A stretch of DNA of 22,173 bases from an uncultured Eubacteriales bacterium (GCA_900546255.1 URCB01000030.1:1-22173); one strand, 5' to 3'; positions 14,300-21,194 are shown, counted from the stretch's first letter. Numbers and translations: made by a program. Notes: a model not told the origin generated them from the sequence alone.

Positions 14300-14437
14300 A
14301 TGCCGTCGTCTCTCCCCTCGTTCTTCCTTTCGCTGTGCACCACCCTGTTTGCCTTCGTGCCGTGGGTTCCTTCCGGGACGGCGCTGGTGTTGTCCTTGGT
14401 GGGCTGTTTCCTGTTCCTTCCGGTGGGCTGCCCCTAA
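14300..14437 (+). CDS. 45-residue uncharged hydrophobic peptide
   Basis: A short open frame that is easily missed. It has a full promoter (14219-14247), GGAAGGAG 7 nt before the ATG, and a TAA stop. The peptide contains no Asp, Glu, Lys, Arg or His at all. Two hydrophobic stretches (about residues 8-23 and 28-42) are separated by PWVPSG, so it could be a membrane hairpin. There are three cysteines (13, 36, 44). About 84% of codons end in G or C, as in neighbouring genes. Longer frames overlapping here in other phases begin upstream of the promoter's start point or lack an SD. Possible roles are a membrane-active toxin-like peptide, a signal peptide or a small regulator of the SPFH proteins encoded next; none is shown. 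Confidence 0.6.
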   Translation: MPSSLPSFFLSLCTTLFAFVPWVPSGTALVLSLVGCFLFLPVGCP

Positions 14438-14455
14438 AAATACGCCAGTTTCCCC

Positions 14456-14484
14456 TTGACGCCTCCGATTCTATATGATATTAT
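14456..14484 (+). promoter_or_regulatory. sigma-A promoter of the SPFH operon
   Basis: TTGACG (14456-14461), 17-bp spacer, TATTAT (14479-14484). It starts 18 nt after the peptide stop codon, without a terminator between. Confidence 0.8.
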
Positions 14485-14494
14485 TTTGATATCA
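14476..14494. promoter_or_regulatory. degenerate operator 3 at the SPFH promoter
   Basis: TGATAT, a 7-bp gap, then ATATCA. The arms equal the outer arms of palindromes 1 and 2, which have an 8-bp gap. It overlaps the -10 box. Weaker binding by the same XRE repressor is inferred. Confidence 0.5.
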
Positions 14495-14519
14495 AATAGA
14501 ACGTTAGGAGGAGATTCCT

Positions 14520-15536
14520 ATGACAGAAACCATCCTTACCAACAAGAAACACGGCATGCTCGTGCTTCTGCTGACCCTGGTCCTGTATGTCCTGGCGGTG
14601 ATCGGCACCATCCTCTTCGCCATGGAAGCCATGGTGGCCCCCATGGTGGTGTGCATCGTCTACCTCTGCCTGGGCTGGATCTTCTTTCTGGGGCTGAAGG
14701 TGCTGGCCCCTCAGGAGGCCCTGGTGCTCACCCTCTTCGGCAAGTATGTGGGCACCCTGAAGGGGGAGGGGTTCTACTACGTCAACCCCTTCTGCGTGGC
14801 CGTGAACCCCGCCGCCAAAACCCAGATGAACCAGAGCCCGGACATTGAGTCCGCCAAGGGCAGCGGCGGTCTCCTGGCCGCCCTGGCAGGGTCTTCCACG
14901 GGCCAGCCCAAGGAGGCAGCGAGCAAAAAGGTCTCCCTGAAAATCATGACCCTGAGCAACGCCCGGCAGAAGATCAACGACTGCCTGGGCAACCCCGTGG
15001 AGATCGGCATCGCCGTCACCTGGCGGGTGGTGGACACGGTGAAGGCGGTTTTCGACGTGGACAACTACAAGGAGTTCCTCTCCCTTCAGTGCGACGGTGC
15101 CCTGCGGAACATCGTCCGCCTCTACCCCTACGACATCGCCCCGGGGGCGGAGGCCACCGGAGACGTCCACCCCGACGAGGAGAGCCTCCGCGGCTCCAGC
15201 GAAGTGGTGGCCGCCCGGATCCGGGAAGAGCTCCAGTCCAAGGTCCAGGAGGCCGGTTTAGAGATCCTCCAGGTCCGCATCACCCACCTGGCCTATGCCT
15301 CGGAGATCGCCGCAGCCATGCTCCAGCGGCAGCAGGCCTCCGCCATCATCGACGCCCGGAAGATGATCGTGGAAGGGGCTGTGGGCACCGTGGAGATGGC
15401 CCTGGAACGGCTCAACCAGAGCGGTGTGGTAGAACTGGATGAGGAGCGGAAGGCCGCCATGGTCTCCAACCTTCTGGTGGTCCTCTGTGGCAACCACGAA
15501 GCCCAGCCTGTGGTGAACACCGGCAGCCTCTACTGA
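14520..15536 (+). CDS. SPFH/band-7 domain membrane protein
   Basis: A 338-residue protein with two N-terminal membrane helices (about 13-35 and 40-62), then the SPFH/band-7 domain beginning VLAPQEALVLTLFGKYVGTL and running to about residue 270. A probable coiled-coil end (LQRQQASAIIDARKMIVEGA) follows. SPFH proteins form oligomeric membrane platforms (stomatin, flotillin, HflK/C), linked to envelope stress and membrane fluidity. An insertion-like Gly/Ser/Ala-rich stretch with TGQPKEAASKK lies near residue 120-140. The start has AGGAGGAG upstream. It is the first gene of an operon with an Arc-like protein, a small membrane protein and a YbjQ protein. Confidence 0.92.
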   Translation: MTETILTNKKHGMLVLLLTLVLYVLAVIGTILFAMEAMVAPMVVCIVYLCLGWIFFLGLKVLAPQEALVLTLFGKYVGTLKGEGFYYVNPFCVAVNPAAKTQMNQSPDIESAKGSGGLLAALAGSSTGQPKEAASKKVSLKIMTLSNARQKINDCLGNPVEIGIAVTWRVVDTVKAVFDVDNYKEFLSLQCDGALRNIVRLYPYDIAPGAEATGDVHPDEESLRGSSEVVAARIREELQSKVQEAGLEILQVRITHLAYASEIAAAMLQRQQASAIIDARKMIVEGAVGTVEMALERLNQSGVVELDEERKAAMVSNLLVVLCGNHEAQPVVNTGSLY

Positions 15537-15554
15537 TCCCCGGGAGGTGCCGCC

Positions 15555-15767
15555 ATGGCTGAGAGTAAAAAGGACGCGAAAAAGCAGATTCCCCTTCGCC
15601 TCTCCGCCAAGCTGTACGCCGCCATCGCGGCCTGGGCGGAGGATGACTTCCGCTCGGTGAACGGGCAGATTGAGTATCTGCTCACCGAATGCGTCCGCCA
15701 ACGGAAGAAGAATGGGAAATACGTCTCCGACGAGATTGACGTCCCGCCGGAACTGGACATCGAGTAA
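15555..15767 (+). CDS. Arc-like ribbon-helix-helix small protein
   Basis: A 70-residue protein with an Arc/MetJ ribbon-helix-helix: the strand [15 protein letters not shown] is followed by helices [19 protein letters not shown] and a basic TECVRQRKK. The N-terminus is lysine-rich and the tail acidic ([12 protein letters not shown]). RHH proteins bind DNA as dimers and are often antitoxins or autoregulators; no toxin of a known family lies beside it. It starts 18 nt after the SPFH stop with GGGAGGTG as SD. It may regulate this operon or act with the SPFH protein. Confidence 0.85.
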   Translation: MAESKKDAKKQIPLRLSAKLYAAIAAWAEDDFRSVNGQIEYLLTECVRQRKKNGKYVSDEIDVPPELDIE

Positions 15768-15786
15768 TGGGAAAGGAGGGCGCACC

Positions 15787-16023
15787 ATGGCCTCTCACCG
15801 TGGAAAAAAAGTGGGCGTATGGCTCTCTGTGCTGGTTGTGCTGGTCCCCTTGGCGCTCCAGGGCGCCGGGGTGGCATGGGCCTGGCACACCTTTGGGGGG
15901 CACCCCCTCTTTTGGATCCTGGCCGCCCTGCTGCTGGCCGCTGCCCTGTTCCTGATCGGGGCGGCTCGGTCAAGAATTCGTGAAATCAATGGAGGAGAAG
16001 AAGATGATCTTAGTCAATACTGA
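15787..16023 (+). CDS. 78-residue two-helix membrane protein
   Basis: A small membrane protein: a basic start (ASHRGKK), helix 1 at residues 9-33 and helix 2 at 41-61, and a charged cytoplasmic tail (RSRIREINGGEEDDLSQY). The ATG at 15787 has AAAGGAGG upstream; the upstream extension of the frame overlaps the Arc-like gene. Its last 20 nt overlap the YbjQ gene, so the two are coupled. I do not recognise the family. Its place between SPFH/Arc and YbjQ genes suggests a shared role at the membrane. Confidence 0.8.
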   Translation: MASHRGKKVGVWLSVLVVLVPLALQGAGVAWAWHTFGGHPLFWILAALLLAAALFLIGAARSRIREINGGEEDDLSQY

Positions 16024-16315
16024 TTACATCTCCGGCAAGGAGCTGGAGACCCTCGGCCTGGTCCAGGGCAGTACCATCCAATCCAAAAACATCGGCCGGG
16101 ACATCACCCAGAGCTTCAAAACCCTGGTGGGCGGTGAGCTGAAGGCCTACACCGACATGATGAACGAGGCCCGGGCTTTGGCCACCAAACGCATGGTGGG
16201 CGAGGCCGAAGCCCTGGGAGCAGACGGGGTGGTGAACATCCGGTACGCCTCCTCCACCGTCATGCAGGGGGCCGCAGAGGTCATCGCCTACGGCACCGCT
16301 GTGAAGTTCAAATGA
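16004..16315 (+). CDS. YbjQ-family (UPF0145) protein
   Basis: A 103-residue protein, the usual YbjQ length. Typical features are VNTDYISGKELETLGLVQGS, NIGRDI, ARALATKRMVGEAEALGAD and the glycine-bearing end VIAYGTAVKFK. The family forms pentameric barrels and is often called heavy-metal-binding, but its function is poorly defined. The ATG at 16004 with GGAGGAG fits the family start; an upstream ATG at 15980 adds residues untypical of the family. It is the last gene of the SPFH operon before a strong terminator. Confidence 0.92.
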   Translation: MILVNTDYISGKELETLGLVQGSTIQSKNIGRDITQSFKTLVGGELKAYTDMMNEARALATKRMVGEAEALGADGVVNIRYASSTVMQGAAEVIAYGTAVKFK

Positions 16316-16326
16316 GATTCCCCATG

Positions 16327-16370
16327 AAAAGACCATCCCCCGGGACGAGTGTCCCGGGGGATGGTCTTTT
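16327..16370. terminator. bidirectional terminator between the SPFH operon and lysR-type gene
   Basis: A 20-bp perfect stem, AAAAGACCATCCCCCGGGAC against its complement, with a GAGT loop. A tracts and T tracts on both sides make it work in both directions for the two convergent units. Confidence 0.95.
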
Positions 16371-17260
16371 CACAGCAGCGGAGTCTGGGTCACCAGGTCC
16401 AAAAAGCATTGGAGCAGGGGACTGACCCACTTCCCCTTGTGGTGGGCGCACACCGGGGAGAGGGTGGGGGCCGCCATGTCCACGGGAAGCTGCACCAGTC
16501 GGCCGTCGGCCAGCGCCTCCTCCACGGTGAACCGGGGCAGGAAGGTCACCCCCACCTCATTTTCCACCAGGCGCTGGATGGTGGGGATGCTGCCCAGCTG
16601 GATGATGTGGTCCATCCGGATGTCCTTCTCCCGGAGGTAGCCTTCAAACTGCTGGCGGAAGATGCTGTTGGGCTCATTGGTCAGCAGAGGCACCGGCAGG
16701 CGCTGGCCGGGGGCGGTAAAATCCGGGCAGAGGGCCTTCACCCCCGGGGCGGCCACCAGGACCACAGGGCACTGCCCCAGGGGGTAGGTGGTCAGCTGGT
16801 CCCCCAGCCCCCCAATGTCCTGGTAAAAGATCCCCACGTCCAGTGCCCCGGCCAGCAGGCCGTCCCGAATGTCGTAGCAGTTCATGGACCGGAGGAAGAG
16901 CCGCGCCCCCGGGGCCTGCCGGTGAAAGGCCTTCAGCACCGGGGGCAGGCGGTAGCACAGCAGGGTCTCCGCCACGCCGATGGTGATCTCCCCCCGGCAC
17001 TGGGTCAGGTCCTCCTGGAAGAAACGCATCTGGTCCACCGCGTCCAGCACCTGGTCCACATAGGGCAGCAGCCGCCGGCCTGCCTGGCTGAGGACCATCC
17101 GCCGCCCCACCTTTTCAAACAGCTGGGCGGAGAGCTCCCCCTCCAGCTGCCCCATCTGAAAGGTGATGGTGGACTGGGTGTAGTTCAGGCGCTCCGCCGC
17201 CCGGGAGAAGCTGCCCTCCTCCACAATGGTCCGAAAGGTGTTCAGGTACTTGAGATCCAT
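16370..17260 (-). CDS. LysR-type transcriptional regulator
   Basis: A 296-residue regulator of normal LysR length. The N-terminal winged helix-turn-helix (residues 1-60) reads MDLKYLNTFRTIVEEGSFSR, then AAERLNYTQSTITFQM. The effector domain (about 90-290) begins GEITIGVAETLLCYRLP. It is divergent from a LysE/RhtB exporter gene, a standard arrangement in which the regulator activates the exporter when the exported metabolite accumulates. Two palindromes in the 113-bp gap are candidate binding sites. The ligand is unknown. Confidence 0.95.
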   Translation of the reverse strand: MDLKYLNTFRTIVEEGSFSRAAERLNYTQSTITFQMGQLEGELSAQLFEKVGRRMVLSQAGRRLLPYVDQVLDAVDQMRFFQEDLTQCRGEITIGVAETLLCYRLPPVLKAFHRQAPGARLFLRSMNCYDIRDGLLAGALDVGIFYQDIGGLGDQLTTYPLGQCPVVLVAAPGVKALCPDFTAPGQRLPVPLLTNEPNSIFRQQFEGYLREKDIRMDHIIQLGSIPTIQRLVENEVGVTFLPRFTVEEALADGRLVQLPVDMAAPTLSPVCAHHKGKWVSPLLQCFLDLVTQTPLL

Positions 17261-17283
17261 AAGGCCCCGCTCCCTTCCATTGA

Positions 17284-17298
17284 TTCGATAAAATCGAA
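17284..17298. promoter_or_regulatory. LysR-type box
   Basis: TTCGATAAAATCGAA, a perfect 15-bp palindrome (6-bp arms around AAA) 24 nt upstream of the LysR gene start. It has the size and form of a LysR recognition site. Confidence 0.65.
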
Positions 17299-17305
17299 CT
17301 GTTTT

Positions 17306-17325
17306 ATCAAATCTTTCAATTTGAT
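17306..17325. promoter_or_regulatory. second palindrome in the LysR-LysE gap
   Basis: ATCAAAT-CTTTCA-ATTTGAT, 7-bp perfect arms. It overlaps the -35 box of the exporter promoter, a usual position for the LysR activation subsite. Confidence 0.5.
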
Positions 17326-17349
17326 TTCACGATTCTTTGGGAGTAGACT
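17321..17349 (+). promoter_or_regulatory. promoter of the LysE-family exporter gene
   Basis: TTGATT (17321-17326), 17-bp spacer, TAGACT (17344-17349). Confidence 0.6.
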
Positions 17350-17373
17350 ACCAGAAAAGGAGGCGTTTGGCAA

Positions 17374-17952
17374 GTGCTATCTTCGATTTTTGTATCCTAT
17401 CTCCCCTACGCCCTGGTGACCAGCTTCACCCCGGGGCCCAACAACGTGCTGGCCCTGCACACCGTCAGCCAGAACGGCTGGGCCCGGGGGAAAAACACCT
17501 TGCTGGGGATCATCGCAGGTTTTTTCTGCGTCATGGCGGTGTGCGCCCTGTTCTGCTACCAGCTCAACCACTTCCTCCCCACCCTCTCCCAGGCCCTGCG
17601 GTACGTGGGGGCGGGATACATCCTCTGGCTGGCCGTCCACGTGGCCCGGAGCAAACCCGCCGGGGAGGAGAGCCGAAAGGCCTCCTTCTGGAAGGGGTTC
17701 CTGCTGCAGTTTGTGAACGTAAAAATCATCTTTTACGCCATCACCATCTACACCGGCTACGTCTTTCCCGCCGGGGGCAGCAGCACCATGGTGGTACAGC
17801 CCCTGCTGCTGACCGTGATGGGCACCGCCGGGTTTATGACCTGGGCCGCGGCGGGAGGGCTGTTCCAGGCTTTCCTCACCAAGCACTACCGGCCCTTCAA
17901 CTACGCCATGGGGGCGGTGCTGGCCCTCTGCGCCGTGGGCATGGTGGTCTGA
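17374..17952 (+). CDS. LysE/RhtB-family amino-acid exporter
   Basis: A 192-residue membrane protein with five to six hydrophobic segments. The N-terminal SFTPGPNNVLALHTVSQNGW is the conserved LysE/RhtB motif (PGPNN), and FWKGFLLQFVNVKIIFYAIT matches the second family motif (NPK-like position). These exporters remove amino acids or derivatives such as lysine, threonine or homoserine. The start is a GTG at 17374 with AAAAGGAGG 10 nt upstream. It is divergent from a LysR gene, which probably controls it. Substrate cannot be inferred. Confidence 0.92.
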   Translation: MLSSIFVSYLPYALVTSFTPGPNNVLALHTVSQNGWARGKNTLLGIIAGFFCVMAVCALFCYQLNHFLPTLSQALRYVGAGYILWLAVHVARSKPAGEESRKASFWKGFLLQFVNVKIIFYAITIYTGYVFPAGGSSTMVVQPLLLTVMGTAGFMTWAAAGGLFQAFLTKHYRPFNYAMGAVLALCAVGMVV

Positions 17953-18082
17953 GGGGCCGGGGGAGCCACACAGGGATTTCCCCAAAATTTCACCAAAACC
18001 AGATGGAAGGGGGCTGCCGGGTCTTTTACAATGGGGGTGGAAGCATCATCCCCTCTGATCTTGGAAAGGCAGGCATCCCACC

Positions 18083-19453
18083 ATGGAAAAAACCTATGTA
18101 CTGGACACCAGCGTCCTCCTCCAGACTCCTTACGCCTTAGAGGCCTTTGAGGACAACCAGATCGTCCTCCCCATCGCGGTCCTGGAGGAGCTGGACGCCC
18201 TGAAAGGCGCCGAGGGCGAGCAGGGCACCAACGCCCGCCAGGCCATCCGCCGGCTGGAGGCCCTCCGGGCCCAGGGCAATCTCCTCTCCGGCGTGCCCCT
18301 GCCCAACGGCGGCTGGCTGCGGGTGGAGACCAACTGCGTGGACGTCCCCCTCCCCACAGAGTTTCCCGGCTACCCCAACCACCGGCGGATCCTGCAGGTG
18401 TGCCAGGCCCTCCGGGCCAGCCAAAGCCGGGTGGTGCTGGTGACCAAGAACATCCTCCTGCGGATCAAGGCCCAGATCCTGGGGCTGCCGGCAGAGGACT
18501 TCACCTCCGAGCAGGCCCCGGTGAGCGCCGACCAGTACACCGGCCGGTGCCAGGTGTTCGTCTCCGAAAAGAAGTTTGAGGCCTTCCCCAAGAAGGCCAT
18601 CGACCCAGAGGATGTGTACCAGACCAATGAGCTGGGAGAGCGGAAACCCGTGGACCTGGTGTGCAACCAGTTCGTCATCCTCCGGGCCGACCAGTCCAGC
18701 AAGAAGACCCAGTTGGGCCGGTTTGACGGGAAGAAAATCGTCCCCCTGGCCTATAAAAAGAAAAAGCCCTATGGCATCTCCCCCCGGAACGTGGGGCAGT
18801 ACTTCCTCCAGGAGGCCCTGATGACCGGGGCGGAGGAGGCCCCCCTGGTCATCGTCAAGGGCATGGCGGGCACCGCCAAGACCTTCTACTCCCTGGCGGT
18901 GGGCCTCCACGCCCTGCTGGAAACCGAGACGCCGGCCTACCGCCGCATCCTCATCAGCCGGCCCAACGTCCACTTCGACGACGACATCGGCTTTCTCCCC
19001 GGGGACGAGGGGGAGAAGATCGCCCCCCTCCTCCGGCCGGTGATCGACAACCTGGAGCTCCTGGTGGACCAGAACGAGGACGAGCGCTTCGCCGACGAGC
19101 GAAGCCTGTCGGGGAAGATCGAGGAGCTCTTCGCCCGGGACCTGATTAGCGCCCAGGCGCTGAACTTCATCCGGGGCCGGTCGGTGACCAAAACCTACCT
19201 CATCATCGACGAGGCCCAGAACCTCACCCCCAAGCAGGCCAAGGGCATCATCACCCGGGCGGGGATGGGCACCAAGATCATCCTCCTGGGGGACCCCAAC
19301 CAGATCGACAACCCCCTCCTGGACGAGCGCACCAACGGCCTGAGCTATGCCGCCGAGACCATGAAGGGAAGCCCCCTGTGCTTCCAGGTCACCCTCTCCG
19401 CCGAGGAGTGCGAGCGGTCGGCCCTGGCCACCGACGCGGTGCAGCGGATGTAA
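18083..19453 (+). CDS. PIN-PhoH (PhoH2-type) ATPase/ribonuclease-like protein
   Basis: A 456-residue protein with an N-terminal PIN domain (residues 1-140: YVLDTSVLLQ with D8, LEELDALKG) and a C-terminal PhoH ATPase (about 235-450). Walker A is GMAGTAKT (260-267), Walker B YLIIDEAQN (372-380), and there is a DIGFLPGD motif and LLGDPNQIDNP. PhoH2 proteins are RNA helicase-nucleases in other bacteria. Odd points: the P-loop has Ala where GKT is normally preceded by Gly, and the later PIN acidic positions appear as NH-RRIL and VTKN (N123), where Asp is usual. The nuclease may be impaired. The SD (GGAAAGG) is distant and the promoter weak (TACAAT at 18028-18033 without a clear -35). Confidence 0.9.
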   Translation: MEKTYVLDTSVLLQTPYALEAFEDNQIVLPIAVLEELDALKGAEGEQGTNARQAIRRLEALRAQGNLLSGVPLPNGGWLRVETNCVDVPLPTEFPGYPNHRRILQVCQALRASQSRVVLVTKNILLRIKAQILGLPAEDFTSEQAPVSADQYTGRCQVFVSEKKFEAFPKKAIDPEDVYQTNELGERKPVDLVCNQFVILRADQSSKKTQLGRFDGKKIVPLAYKKKKPYGISPRNVGQYFLQEALMTGAEEAPLVIVKGMAGTAKTFYSLAVGLHALLETETPAYRRILISRPNVHFDDDIGFLPGDEGEKIAPLLRPVIDNLELLVDQNEDERFADERSLSGKIEELFARDLISAQALNFIRGRSVTKTYLIIDEAQNLTPKQAKGIITRAGMGTKIILLGDPNQIDNPLLDERTNGLSYAAETMKGSPLCFQVTLSAEECERSALATDAVQRM

Positions 19454-19482
19454 CGGCCCCCTTGCGGCTGAAAAGCATAATC

Positions 19483-19503
19483 CCCCTGGCTCTGCCAGGG
19501 GGG
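19483..19503. other. hairpin between convergent phoH-like and spoVAC genes
   Basis: CCCCCTGGC-TCT-GCCAGGGGG. There is no T tract on the plus strand; on the minus strand ATTATGCTTTT follows. It may act as a weak terminator in either direction. Confidence 0.45.
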
Positions 19504-19544
19504 CTATACTAGAATGAACTTGGGGGCACTTGGCAGGGCAGCCG

Positions 19545-20003
19545 CTACCCCCCTACCCGCTGTGCGATATACAGCACCACCCCATACACCACGCTGGCGG
19601 AGATGCCGTAGACCAGCACCGGGCCGGCCACGGTGAAAAGCTTGGCGGCGGTGCCGGTGATCATCCCCTCCTGCTTAAACTCCATGGCCGGGGCCACCAC
19701 CGCGTTGGCAAACCCGGTGATGGGCACCAGGGTCCCCGCCCCGGCGTGCTTGGCGAAGCGGTCAAACACCCCGATGCCTGTGAGCAGGGCGGTGACAAAG
19801 ATCAGGGTGATGGACACCGCCGTCTTGGCCTGGGTCAGGTCCAGGCCGAGGCTGGCATACCCGTCCAGCAGGGCCTGGCCCACCAGGCAGATCCCGCCCC
19901 CCACCAGGAAGGCCCACACCAGGTTTTTCCCCATGGGGGAGGGTTTGGCCTTGGCCTTGACATAGGCGTTGTAGGCCTCATTGGTCAAACGGTTTAAATC
20001 CAT
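19545..20003 (-). CDS. spoVAC: stage V sporulation protein AC
   Basis: A 152-residue membrane protein with about four to five helices. GKNLVWAFLVGGGICLVGQA, then ITLIFVTALLTGIGVFDR, AGAGTLVPITGFANAVVAPA and EFKQEGMITG are close to SpoVAC. SpoVAC is part of the inner forespore membrane channel that moves dipicolinic acid into the spore and out during germination. The ATG at 20003 has GAGGTGA as SD; in-frame codons upstream are less likely. The usual partners spoVAD and spoVAE are not next to it here. A GCATATT upstream resembles a sigma-G -35 box, but the -10 is poor. Confidence 0.85.
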   Translation of the reverse strand: MDLNRLTNEAYNAYVKAKAKPSPMGKNLVWAFLVGGGICLVGQALLDGYASLGLDLTQAKTAVSITLIFVTALLTGIGVFDRFAKHAGAGTLVPITGFANAVVAPAMEFKQEGMITGTAAKLFTVAGPVLVYGISASVVYGVVLYIAQRVGG

Positions 20004-20162
20004 GGCTATCACCTCAGGGGAAGTGTTCCCCCTTTGGAAGAAGAATATGCCAAGGGATTTTCCCACCCAAAAGGTGCTCCCCTATCCCGCCACTCTACGC
20101 CCCGTAGGTGGCCTTTTTTCCCGTCCCATGGTAAGATACGGGGGCAAAAGGAGGAGAAAACC

Positions 20163-20750
20163 ATGAATCCATACGTCACAGGAACCGTCATCAAAGGGCT
20201 GCGGGAGGGGAAAGGCCTCACCCAGGCCCAGCTGGCCGCCCGGCTCCAGGTCAGCGACAAAGCCGTCTCCAAGTGGGAGACCGCCAAAGGCTACCCCGAC
20301 ATCACCCTCATCGAGCCCCTGGCCCAGGCCCTGGACATCTCCGTCATGGAGCTGCTCTCCGGGGACTGCGTCACCAACGCCAACCGCGCCGGCAACCTGC
20401 TCCGGGCCAAGTGGTACGTCTGCCCCATCTGCGGCAACATCATCCACAGCACCGGGGCGGCGGTGCTCAGCTGCTGCGGCCTCACCCTGCCCCCGCTGGA
20501 ACCCGAGGCCCCCGACGAAGACCATGCCATCACCGTGGAGCCGGTGGAGGACGAGGTCTACGTCACCCTGAACCACCCCATGACAAAGGGGCATTTTATC
20601 TCCTTCCTGGCCGGGGTGTCCGACGAAGGGGTCCAGCTGATCAAGCTCTACCCCGAAGGGAACCCGGAAACCCGGCTGAAGCTGCGCCGGATGAAGTGGG
20701 TCTACGCCTACTGCAACCGCCACGGGCTGTACCGGTGCACCCTGCCCTGA
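20163..20750 (+). CDS. XRE helix-turn-helix fused to a desulfoferrodoxin (superoxide reductase) module
   Basis: A 195-residue fusion. Residues 6-66 form a Cro/C1 helix-turn-helix (LTQAQLAARLQVSDKAVSKW). Residues 84-110 form a desulfoferrodoxin N-terminal iron site with C87, C90, C104 and C105 (WYVCPICGN then SCCG). Residues 118-193 form the superoxide reductase domain with all five ligands of the catalytic iron: H121, H138, H144 (HPMTKGHFISF), C184 and H187 (CNRHGLY). The residue before H121 is Asp, where catalytic enzymes have Lys (EKH). I infer a regulator that senses superoxide or redox state through iron, though enzymatic activity is possible. The ATG at 20163 has AAAAGGAGGAG upstream. 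Target genes unknown. Confidence 0.88.
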   Translation: MNPYVTGTVIKGLREGKGLTQAQLAARLQVSDKAVSKWETAKGYPDITLIEPLAQALDISVMELLSGDCVTNANRAGNLLRAKWYVCPICGNIIHSTGAAVLSCCGLTLPPLEPEAPDEDHAITVEPVEDEVYVTLNHPMTKGHFISFLAGVSDEGVQLIKLYPEGNPETRLKLRRMKWVYAYCNRHGLYRCTLP

Positions 20751-20773
20751 CCCCGAAAATCCGCCAAATCCCC

Positions 20774-20801
20774 TTGACAAACCCCGGATTTCCAGTATAA
20801 T
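20774..20801 (+). promoter_or_regulatory. sigma-A promoter of the rpsF operon
   Basis: TTGACA (20774-20779), 16-bp spacer, TATAAT (20796-20801): both boxes are perfect consensus, as expected for a ribosomal protein operon. Confidence 0.92.
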
Positions 20802-20810
20802 AATATAGCC

Positions 20811-20857
20811 TGTCTATCCGCAGGCATATCCTTGCCGGCAGCAGGGACTGCCGGCCA
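20811..20857 (+). promoter_or_regulatory. structured leader upstream of rpsF (possible S6:S18 autoregulatory leader)
   Basis: The leader of about 75 nt holds a small hairpin CCTG/CAGG and a stronger one, GCCGGCAG-CAGGGA-CTGCCGGC, ending about 17 nt before the SD. In many bacteria S6:S18 binds such a leader and represses the operon. The location fits, but I could not match the conserved motif with certainty. Confidence 0.45.
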
Positions 20858-20884
20858 AATGTCCATAAGGAGGTGCAAGAAACT

Positions 20885-21181
20885 ATGGCAAAGGTAAATG
20901 CAAACTACGAAGTGGTCTACATCCTGGACCCCGCCCTGGGGGAGGAGGCCATCGCCGCCATGATCGAGAAGTTCAAGGCGCTGGTGGAGACCCAGGGTAC
21001 CGTGGCCGCCATCGACGATTGGGGCAAGCGCCGTCTGGCCTATCCCATCAACGATCTCAACGAGGGCCACTACGTCCTGATGACCTTCACCGCAGCCCCC
21101 GCGCTCCCCGCTGAGCTGGACCGCGTGCTGAAGATCACCGAAGGGGTCATGCGCTCCATGATCATCTGCAAGGACGAGTAA
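20885..21181 (+). CDS. rpsF: 30S ribosomal protein S6
   Basis: A 98-residue protein of normal S6 length. NANYEVVYILDPALGEEAIA, then DDWGKRRLAYPINDLNEGHY and LKITEGVMRSMIICKDE are the conserved S6 blocks. S6 binds S18 and 16S rRNA in the platform of the small subunit. The ATG at 20885 follows AAGGAGGTG; an upstream in-frame ATG at 20873 lies inside the SD. First gene of rpsF-ssb-rpsR. Confidence 0.97.
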   Translation: MAKVNANYEVVYILDPALGEEAIAAMIEKFKALVETQGTVAAIDDWGKRRLAYPINDLNEGHYVLMTFTAAPALPAELDRVLKITEGVMRSMIICKDE

Positions 21182-21194
21182 GGGGGAACCCAGC

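Noticed and set aside
14238..14478. Two longer frames (starting 14238 and 14254) overlapping the 45-codon peptide
   Set aside because: Their ATG codons lie in or before the predicted transcription start and second operator and have no SD; the 14300 frame has both promoter and SD in the right place.
20004..20060. Sigma-G promoter for spoVAC
   Set aside because: A GCATATT fits the -35, but at 17-18 bp the -10 (CACTTCC) does not fit the sigma-G pattern well enough.
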